Assembly: GCA_963969365.1 (NCBI GenBank)
Contig: OZ017760.1
Location: forward strand, 620,001-684,000
Reading direction: 5' to 3'
DNA: 64,000 bases
From: Asterochloris sp. CNOR1
Lineage: Eukaryota; Chlorophyta; Trebouxiophyceae; Trebouxiales; Trebouxiaceae
In this document: piece by piece, positions 50,279-59,040 of the stretch
Layout of the letters: every line of letters begins with the position of its first letter
Numbering within the stretch: the first letter of the stretch is position 1
Notes under the pieces: generated by a model
What the model saw: the letters and a program-made list of their open reading frames with translations, nothing else
Databases searched by the model: none
What the model was told of the DNA's origin: nothing
Program-made: the position numbers and the translations under genes

Positions 50279-53049
50279 TCACTCTTGCAGGAGCCAGGCA
50301 TGCTTCAAGGCGCCCTTGGCTGACACGTTCTTGTGCATCAGGTGGTCACAAAAGTCCCAGGCCTCTTCAGATGCCTCCACAACACCTTGCAGCTGCTCCT
50401 CTATCATCAAGCCTATCTGGTGCATGTCTGAAGCAGTGGTGTACTTCCTAGCCTTGTTCAAGGTTCTGGAGTTCCAGCCGGTCAGAGCAAAGCTTGCTGG
50501 GAGCGGGTCTGCCACCTTCCGGCCAGCTGTCTCTAGATCGATGACCATGTAAACTTGAGGCTCCAGCTGTACAATGTTGGCCATGCGAAAGTCGCGGTGC
50601 ACTACGCCAGCTGTATGCAGGACCTCTGCAGCTCTGCAGCAGGCAGTAGCCAACGCCCGCACATCCTACAGACAGACACAGCATCACCTTAGAGCTGTGA
50701 ATGCATGACGGGCCTGTGGACAAGCTAGGGCATGTATCAAGCCTCAACAGCAAGCAGGCAGGGGATAGCAGCAATGTCATGATCAAGGAGTGCCATACAG
50801 ATTCACGCTGACCTGCTCGCTGCTGCATGTCGCTGGGTAGCCAATAGGCTCGACCTCCACCTGGTACCGATCACGCTTCAGCTTGGGCGGCTGAGCTGTT
50901 GCTATAAGAAAAGGTTGGTTGGGCTGGCACTGCAGTGCGGCCGTGCTGGCAGCAGCATAAGCAGCCTCAATGGTGTCAAAGTTTGTGGCGTGCTCCTCTG
51001 CAAAGTTTTCGAAGTTGCAGATGACCTTCTTCAGGCGGTTGGGGAGGACCACCAGGTACCTGCAAGCGTGAGGGGCACTGTCAAGAGGCACTGACACACA
51101 CCACACAATGTCTACTCCACTTGCAACAAAGTGCCTTGCACCCACCTTTCATGCCCACAGATATGTAGCGCTCAATCCAGCATCCTCTCAAACAAACCCA
51201 GCATGTTGCAATCAGGTCAGCACTTGGTTGCAACCCACCTGGACCCCTCACGGCCCTTGGGACCTCTGGTGATCATGCTGAACACGAGTGGACGCCCAGG
51301 GACTAGGCACACTTTTGGCCATGACACCTAGCAGGAAGTATGTGCGCATGAGGGCCTGCACAAACATCATGCGGTCCAGCACATTGGCCAGATCCAAGAC
51401 GTCGCCCAACTCTTGCACCTGCATCCGCAGCATAAGGCCGGCTCAGAGCAATGAGCCCAGTGATGTCAAAATTTGCAAAGGAGCAGAGGAGGTCCAAACC
51501 TCCTGGCAGCAGCTGCAGCCAGCAGATGAGACTGAATGCTGGTACATGTGCTGATGCACGACACAGGGGTCTGGTTGCTGGCGACTTGCAATGACTACAT
51601 GCATGATTGTTGCACACGCAACTGACACTGTGTTCTACATGTGTTTTGGAGCCAGGACAACTGATGCTCACCATCTTGCCATCTGCAGAGATCCAGAACA
51701 ATTGAAACCTTGTTCCAGCTGCAGCATACGCCAGCGTGAAGCGCACTGGCCCATAATGCAGCGCATTCAGCTCCAGACGCTTGTCCTGCAAGTCCTTGAT
51801 GGCAAGCTTGCGATCTGCCACCTTGTCCTTGCCAATCATGAGAGTGAATTCATTCATGACCACGATGGTGTCAGGCCAAAGACCTTTCTGCACTGCTCTG
51901 CTGCTGGTGTAGTGAGGTGGCTCTGTACAGTTAAGTAAGACTGTGGGGTGGACACTGTGAAGACGGTGACGGCTAAGATGGTGGAAGACTGTTCTGATGA
52001 AAATCCCTGCGAGCTGGGTGGTGTTCATCTCACTGCTGACTAGTCCGGCCGGCTCTTGCAGCAGAAATGTGAGTGCTGTCACCACTGATGAATGATTGTC
52101 TGCTCGCTCTAGAAACTTTGCGGCCTCGAGGGAATCTTGCCAGTCATAGAAAGCTGGCAAGACAGGAATGCGCAAAGTGGACTGAGCAGGGAAGAGGGTG
52201 GCTTCCACCTCCTGCTTGGTGCTGGGCAGCTGGGGCAGCTGCGGCAGCATGCCCTTCAGCCGGTCGACCCAAAACCCTGACCGATCCGCAGGCTCTGCAG
52301 TAAATGTGAGGCTCATCAGGGTCTGGACAATGCAGTACGTTGCCTTACTTGCACAACATGCCACAGATGCCTCCGTTCACACACAAACAGCCGAACTCTG
52401 TAAGGCTGAGCAAAGCAAGAGGGTTTGAGAGCATGCTCAAGAACCTGCACGTGGCTTCTTGCTGGGGCCGGCCTCGACGTCCGCCTCGCTGCTAGCCTCG
52501 CGGGCCCGCTTGCCTGCACAGCCGGCACCTTCTCAGTCAGACAGCATCGCCTAATCTTGTATGGTGCTGTAATGCAGTAAGTGGCAAAGGCACTTGGTGT
52601 CATGCTGCCTGCCTCCGCTACTGGACATGTGGCAGCCACAGGCAACCCTGCAGGCTCAAGGCTTAGCCTGCTCTCTAGTGAGGCTCTGCGCTTGAATTGA
52701 GCAGCCTGTGCAGCCACTCACCACATCATTTGCTCACTGGCTCAGTGCACAGCCGCCCACCAAAGATCCCAGAACTGACTTGCGTTGCTGGCAAGCTGTC
52801 CACGAAATTTTGGCGTTTGTAACACTGCCCACCTGACTGTCTCTGCAGAAGCAGCTCGTAGGTGGCGCCATCAGCCAGGACTTGCTGAGGTGCCAGTAGT
52901 GCTGTGCTGCCCTCAGCTCGCAACACCCTTATCCAGGCCGTGTCCAAGTCTTGCAGCTCCCTTTTTGCCTCGCCAGCTGTTAGCTGAGCGGCCCATTCTA
53001 TGGTGTCCACCCGCTGGTCTGCCCTGAAGATGTGTAAGGTGATGGTCAT
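50279..53049 (-). CDS. Crinkler (CRN)-like protein with kinase domain, frame disturbed
   Basis: ATG at 53049. Exons: 52833-53049 encodes a small beta-rich header (MTITLHIFRADQRVDTIEWA) like the ubiquitin-like headers of Crinkler proteins. Exon 52445-52513 gives an NLS-like KRAR...KKPR. Exon 51672-52294 encodes about 207 residues with a PD-(D/E)xK-like WPDTIVVMN...IGKDK and LAYAAAGTRFQLFWI. Exon 50813-51059 (YLVVLPNRLKKVI...) and exon 50279-50665 carry a kinase core: VVHRDFRMANIV (HRD at 50591-50599) and VIDLE in place of DFG. Crinkler-type proteins occur in oomycetes, chytrids and some algae and plants, acting in nuclei as effectors or in genome conflict. Between about 51,240 and 51,540 the protein-like frame changes (SFANFDITGLIALS, then LMLRMQVQELGDVL), so there is a frameshift, an unusual short intron or an assembly error. 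Function is family inference. Confidence 0.7.
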
Positions 53050-53482
53050 GCCTGCATCACACCAACAGCCAACCTGTTAAAGTGAAGGCCAGCAAGCCTT
53101 GTTGGGTCGAGTGAAAAGGGACTGGTTGCTCTGTGTGCTACACCATATTTGTGTAAGAAGGTATTGGAATGGCTGGTCGCCATTGCCACTGTGACTGCCG
53201 CAACAGGCTCATGTTAAAGGCTCATGTTAAAGGTACTGCATGCTGCAGGCACTGCATGCTGCAGGCACTGCATGCTGCAGGTGATGGATCTTGATGCTGC
53301 GGCAGTGATGTAGCACCATCCAGGGGCTCAATGTAAAGCGCACCTCCCTAGTGTACAGTCGAGCTGGGGTTTGTGGTCTTCAGTTCAGGCTTGACATATT
53401 GTTCGCTCCCAGCGAAGGGAGTCCCGACCCAATTCCTAGGTCCAAACACCCTAGCACGCCAAAGTCCCCCAGATCCATCTTC
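53050..53482. promoter_or_regulatory. Head-to-head spacer between Crinkler-like and recombinase genes
   Basis: About 430 bases separate the two divergent starts. It contains the short tandem repeats at 53205-53280 and no clear core promoter motif. A shared promoter is inferred from layout only. Confidence 0.4.
53205..53280. repeat. Two short tandem arrays: 13 bp x2 and 16 bp x3
   Basis: The word aggctcatgttaa occurs at 53205 and 53218. The 16-base unit actgcatgctgcaggc starts at 53235, 53251 and 53267; its core gcatgc is palindromic. Confidence 0.9.
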
Positions 53483-56400
53483 ATGCAGCACTACCAAGTG
53501 CCATCTGCTCAGTACAGCAGCTACATCAACCATGTCATCAGCCTGGGGCTGGCTGAGGACTACATTGCACAACTACAAGCAAGTTGCTCCTCAAACAGCC
53601 CCCCTCCCCTCAGAGCGGCCATCAATCAAGCCTGCAGACACCTGTCTGGAGTGATGGATGATCTCCAGCCAGTGCCAGTCTCTGTCCATGGTGTGCCCAG
53701 TTTAGAGACTTTGGGCCAGCAGAATGATGCACCATTCCCAGACGCAGCAGTTGGCTTGGCAGCAAACATGCCTAACACTCCTGAGGAGGAAGCTCGTATT
53801 CTTCGGTGCACACAGCACATCAATGTACGTCATGGTGCAGCTAAGCCACAGAACACAGTCCAAGCTGAAAAATCTGCTGCCAAGCTCTGGAAGGTAGGCG
53901 CCGCATGGCCTTTGATCCCGCTCTACATGGCGCCCTTGATGATTATGAGGCTATTTTGCTCACACACACCCATTCTTGCAGAGATACTGTGAGCAGGAGG
54001 CGTCACCTGATGGCGACCTCATGTCTCAGGCCAAGATTCTTGAGTTCTCGATATGGCTTGTGGATGAGGCAGTGCAATAGAATGGTGCTCGATACTCATT
54101 CAGCAGTGTTGGGTGAGAGGCCATTCCACTGCCGTGTCTGAGCTGCACTCAAGTCTTGCCCTCCCCAACTTTGGCCTGGTGTGTGCAGTGATTATCTGTG
54201 CCACCTCAAGGAAGTCCGCAGAGAGCAGTACTCACAGGGCCGCATCACTCAGATGTACCCGCACCCCTGGAGATTCAGGCAGTTAGGGACTTGGTCCGTG
54301 CCCGTGGCAAGGAGATGCAGGCTGAGAACCTCGATGCGCAGGTGGCAGCTCAGGTGTGTATGGACCTCAGAGGGTCTCCCTGTTTTGAGGTCGATGTCGG
54401 TGGAATGTGGTGGGCTGGCATCAGCCTGGATCAACGAAGCTGGCGTCTTTGCCCTGACCCAGGACTTCCAAGCTGCCATCGGCCAAGAGTTCTCAGCGCT
54501 GGGTGTTCTCAGGGTTGGCTGAACATATGACTGACATGCTTCCTAGCTCTGCTTTGTTCATCCACTTCTCTCCATCAAATTTTCTGTCTGTCTTGAAAGA
54601 TTCCATCAGCTCGGCTGGCACAAGTCCAGCCGCTACCTGTGATTTTCATGCCCCAAGTTGCTGTTTACATGTGCAGGTGGATGCTGCACTGAGCGCAGGG
54701 CAGCTTCGTCAGTCCCTGCTAACACCTTCCAGCAGAAGCAGTGGCAGTGGGCCTATCTGCTGAGGGTGGCAATGACGTTCATGCCAGCCACCCTGGGCCG
54801 CTCTGATGACCTGCGCAAGCTTCCCTGGAGCTGCCTGGCACTGAGGACGCAGGATGGTGTGGGGCAAACGCCCTCTGTGGCAATCCTCTGTGGTAGCATG
54901 CAGGGGAAGACTGTGAAGCCTGGGCAGATGGATATTCCTGGTGTCGTCAGGTATGCGCAGTCATGCTGTCAGACACAGTTGGGCAGTGTGTTGCAGTGTG
55001 TTCTCAGTTATCATGCCTCCTCTGCCACAGGTACCGAGACCATTGCATCTGTCCTCAGGCAGCGCTTGCCGACCTGGCTGTCGCCACCTTCCATAGGGGC
55101 ATCAAGCTCGAGGATCTGGCCAAGTTCATGGTTGCCGCCCCTAGCATGCAGGGAACCAGCCCATGAGTGGGGAGACTCTCAACGTTCACCTTCGGCAGGC
55201 TTTTGAACTTGCTGATGAGCCAGTGCAGTGATGCTGCAGCATTTGGACACGACTGTCCGTGACATCTGTGGCTTGTTACACCGCAGGCGTGCCCTGTGGC
55301 AGGCTTGATGGGTATTCAGCTAAAGGAGAAGTTAGCCACAAATTCAAGAAGCATGGTGTGGAGGCGGCTAGAAGCGTGGGCACCAACAAAGCGGAGATCA
55401 AGATGGCGGCGAGGTAGGCAACTCAGGACATGCTGTGCACTCTGAACAAGATTGTCCCCGGCTGACCAGCGTTTTGCTTTGCAGGCATGAGTCTGACACC
55501 ACAGACCTGTATTGCATCTTTGACCCGGACACAGCCCACAGGCTGGCTGGGTGGGGACGGGACTGGCAGGACAATCATCGTTTGGGCCAGGCTGATTTCA
55601 AGGTGATTGCAGTGCCAGTGCTTTCTCACGCAAATCACCAAAATTGGGGGAGGGGGGTACCGATCTGATTGTGTCCTGCAGGCTGAGGAGCATGTGCTGG
55701 ACCGCATCATCCCAGGCTTGACAGTGCTCCTGCGCCAAGCTGGCATGCGATGCCACCCAGCACATCCTTTGCTGGCGTCCTTACGGGCCATCGACCACCT
55801 GCGGCAGGTGTTTGTGCAGAACGCCAGCTTGAGAATTCAGTCATATGGGGACCAGTGGCTGCGCAACATCCCGCCAGCGGCCAAACGCCTTCTGCAGAGC
55901 GCTGTAGGCAAGCAGCTGCGGCAGGAGACATGGGACAAACACGTTGCAGCTGAGGCCATTCTCAGCCAAAAAATTGAGTTCTTCACCAACCCAATGGTGA
56001 GCGCTGCAGCCCCTAGGTAGCGTAACCAAACATGCATTGCTCTGAACCTTTGCCCTTCCATGTCGCAGGCTTTCTTCTTCAAGGCGCTGAGTGGAAACGA
56101 GGCCGCGCCTATGCCTCCTGCCCCCGTGGTGATGCTGCCTCAGGTGCCTCTTGTCGGTGTTCAGCCCCCAGCATCTGCCAAAACCATGCCGTGGGTGCCT
56201 CTGGCTTCACAGGCCAGCTATGGCGTTACCCTGCCGCCTCAGTCCCTCAGTGCGCCGAGTGCCCTGGATGAGAGGGACTCCTTGTTGCTCGAGAAGCAGG
56301 TGTGCATTCGATTGCCTTTCAGCTTGAGCGCCTGTGTATTGGTCAGACATTTTCCCCTTGTGACATGCAGGTCTGGAAGCTCTCAGAATTTCAAACAGTC

Positions 56401-56595
56401 CCAGAAGCAATTGAGGCGTTCTCCAAGATCTCAGCGGTGCCTTCAGAGATCCGCAGGTGGCATGGCAGCAAGAAGGAGGCAAGAGCCAGCAGCATGGCCT
56501 TCTCAAGATTCAAGAACGGCCTTGCTGCTGAGGTCTGGAATCGCATGGTGCCTTGGGAAGCACCATGGCTGCTGTGGTCGGGGCTTGAAAAATGA
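53483..56595 (+). pseudogene. Crypton-type tyrosine recombinase / Ndc10-like protein with GCR1_C-like tail, broken
   Basis: ATG at 53483; exons include 53483-53893, 53982-about 54111, about 54189-54354, 54677-54950, then 55031 onward, to a TGA at 56593-56595. Recombinase features in order: a helical core-binding segment (NGARYSFSSVGDYLCHLKEV), the first catalytic Arg in GRSDDLRKL (54799), RYRDHCICPQAALADLAV, HKFKKHG (55337) where the usual HxxR reads HxxK, and the candidate nucleophile Tyr in DLYCIF (55510-55512). A region after 55680 (LRQVFVQNASLRI) matches the C-terminal part of Ndc10 domain II. The last exon (VWKLSEFQTVPEAIEAF) resembles the GCR1_C DNA-binding domain of Cryptons. The frame is broken by an in-frame TAG near 54079 and apparent one-base shifts near 54265, 54720 and 55160. 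Cryptons are cut-and-integrate DNA transposons; this copy looks inactive or domesticated. Confidence 0.75.
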
Positions 56596-56804
56596 AACGT
56601 GAGCGCATCCCAGCCACCAGGACAGTCAGCTCACTGCAGCAGCTATGCAGCAAGTACAGCAGTGATTCCAAGCTGCTTGGCAAGCGTAAGCAGAGGGGCT
56701 GAGCATGCCTTTCATTGTTTGCTGAAGCTTGCATTGACGATTCCTACAGCCATTTGAATGAACAGGTCAGTCTTTTCTGCTGAAAGTCATATCTTACTGA
56801 ACAG

Positions 56805-56809
56805 TGTAA
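56805..56809 (+). terminator. TGTAA poly(A) signal of the recombinase gene
   Basis: TGTAA 210 bases after the TGA at 56595. Confidence 0.55.
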
Positions 56810-57157
56810 CATGTCACTCAGAAAGCCAAATTTCATCTACAAAATCACATCTCACGCAGGGGGGCAAGCCTTCAAGGCTCTTTTCAATCTTGGTCTACAT
56901 GAATCAATGATCTGCATTCCCGCGTAACCCTTTTCTCTGGGCCAATCAAACATCTCTGGCTAGCCACTGCACAACAAAGTTTCACTACACTTGAACTCCA
57001 CTTGAAGACATCAATCTGAGGAAACCAGCCTGACCAAAACATGTCACACATGTGGTGGCTTTTTGGACCTGGCACTGGCTACACTTGAATACCTGGTGGC
57101 CAAAGAGGACCTCCTGGGGGCTTGAAAAGGGCTGCACCTGCGCAATCTGTGCATCTG

Positions 57158-57162
57158 TTACA
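57158..57162 (-). terminator. TGTAA poly(A) signal of the third island gene
   Basis: TTACA on the plus strand, 95 bases past the minus-strand stop at 57257. It supports a real transcription unit on that strand. Confidence 0.5.
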
Positions 57163-57256
57163 AAGTCATACAGTGTGGGTTCGTGGGTACGCTCTCCACA
57201 CCTGTGCTGTGGTATGGTGATTCAAACAACTTCATGATCTTGTAAACAAGCTTGCA

Positions 57257-58454
57257 TCACCTGGCCTTCATCACATCAGCAAGAACAGCTGCCGGCAGGT
57301 TATAACTGACACATGACCTTGCTGGCGCACGACCAGCCGTCCATCCAGGAGGTGGGTAGTCCTCGAACAGATTGATGAATGCCTCCTCATAGTGCTGCCT
57401 CAGCTTGGCCATTGAAAGGTTGCCACCTCCAGACTGTAACTTCCTGACAGGCTCAAGAAGCCTGAATCGATAGAAGTCAGGAGGGTGCGCCTCCAAAAAT
57501 TCATGAGCAACCACCAGTGACTCCTCTCGCAGGCTTCCGTTAGGGCCTTGCAGGTACTTCATGGAGCGCTTCCGCTGGACAGTCTGCTGCTTCTTTGGGA
57601 GGGCTTTGAACTCGTCCTCATCATAGGCAGGGTTGCAAATCAGGTTGCCTTCCTTAAGCTTTGGCACTCTGCCAAAAAAGCTCTTGGCCAACACCCTTGG
57701 CAAGGCGCTCTTTGTGCAACCCACACTCTCTGCGGCAGCTTCCAGCAGACGCTGGAACTTGTCATACGTCTTGCACTGCAGCCTCTGGAGTTCCTGCCTT
57801 GATAGCTGCTGTGGCCACCTGCACCGCAGTGCCTTGTCGCACAGCACCAGTTCTGGCGCCTCTATGCGAGATGCCCTACTCTCCACCGCACATGAACTCC
57901 ATTGTCCTGTGCTCAGGATCCTTTGGGCAATGATTCTCATGGTCGTTGTTGTTCACGTACCGCGACCTGTGGTCGCCAAGCCCCTTCAGGCCGTGAGCTG
58001 GTCCAGCATGTGCTTTCAACTCATTGAACATCTTGACCTCCACAGACCCAGTCTCTGTGCCAAAGATGAGTGCCATGGAGGCAGCAATAGGGCCCTTGAC
58101 AGCGCTCTAGGTCTTGGGAGCCTCAGACATCACTAGGAAATGGACATGGTCATTGCCCGGCTTGTGATGAAGGGTGCCTGAGTACTTCTTTATATTGTGT
58201 CCAAAGACATTCTTCAGAGCTGCCACACTCTGCCGCGAGACCTGGGGCAGCAGTTCTTCATTGATGGTGATGTGGTTGACAACAATCTCAAAGTTGCGGT
58301 CTTGCCTCTTGCCGCTGCCTGGCTTAGACTTCATCCTGGCCTGCCTTCCTATGGAGTGAGATTGAAAAGCTCTAAGTAGGCACCCAGGCCTAAGCTCATT
58401 GATATGAACTTCAAGCACTCTCAGGAAGTCTTCCGGTGGGCATGAGCACCGTGA
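57257..58454 (-). pseudogene. Unrecognised protein gene with in-frame stop and frameshift
   Basis: Three consecutive minus-strand coding stretches read as one protein: 58454-58107 (PPEDFLRVLEVHINELRPG...GNDHVHFLVMSEAPKT), then after a TAG in the same frame to 57876 (MALIFGTETGSVEVKMFNEL...KDPEHRTMEFMCGGE), then after a one-base shift to 57257 (RASRIEAPELVLCDKALR...LPAAVLADVMKAR). No introns are needed. The first part ends in an HVHF motif that loosely recalls the HUH motif of rolling-circle endonucleases, but I see no matching YxxK, so I do not assign it. The C-terminal 200 residues are rich in Lys, Arg and Glu. The 5' end is not defined; no ATG with a clear context was found. Given its neighbours it may be a decayed mobile-element protein. 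Confidence 0.5.
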
Positions 58455-59040
58455 CTAGGCTCTGTCGCGGAGCAGGCCTTTAAGTTCAACGCCTTGTTGC
58501 GGGGCGTCACATGGCTAACCATAGGTTAGGAATATCAGTAAGATTGCTGTAAACACTCAAGGGCCCAGCTGCGCTGCCTGCTGCCTGCCTGCCAGGTGTT
58601 GATGGAGTAGCTGCATGCAGAGGTGTTACATTGCTAGTCGATCTCGAGGGGGAGCTGCAATCCGCCCTGGACGCTTTCCGAGGCAACTGAAGACGCATAC
58701 CCTAGACATATGCATGAGTGCTTGCGATCACCTGCTTGCCTGTCTGGGCAATTTGAGGCAGTTCAGGATACTTGTGGTATACCAAATAAGGCAGCAGAGA
58801 CAGACTCTTCAAAAGGCCCTCTTCTGCGAGGCTGTGCATCATGGTAGGCAACTAGGACCTGACCTTTCCACCCCGCATTCCTGTGCTGTTCATCACCATC
58901 AACCCCTCCTGTGCCACTTATGCAGTGCTGAGACGGAGTTGGGGGGACAGTGCTGATGAGGAGCTGCTGAGGGGCTTTGCAACCACCGCTAGCTAGCACG
59001 ACCTCAGCAATCGCAGTCACACAAGCAAGGAAGCCGTGCG
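58455..59040. other. Spacer between the broken gene and the SIM-protein gene
   Basis: No phase-consistent exon found. A minus-strand Ser/Pro-rich frame at 58507-58698 could belong to the 5' part of the broken gene, but no splice partner is clear. Confidence 0.4.

Noticed and set aside
53205-53280. CRISPR-like array
   Set aside because: The units are directly adjacent with no spacers, and the genome is eukaryotic.
40957-58109. Nuclear reassignment of TAG to an amino acid, suggested by in-frame TAGs at 40957, about 54079 and 58107
   Set aside because: Two host genes appear to end in TAG at family-appropriate places (32590 and 45867), and the TAGs cluster in genes that also carry frameshifts, so decay or sequence error is simpler.
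58107-58220. HUH endonuclease assignment from HVHF
   Set aside because: A single HxH-type motif without a matching Tyr motif or conserved spacing is not enough.
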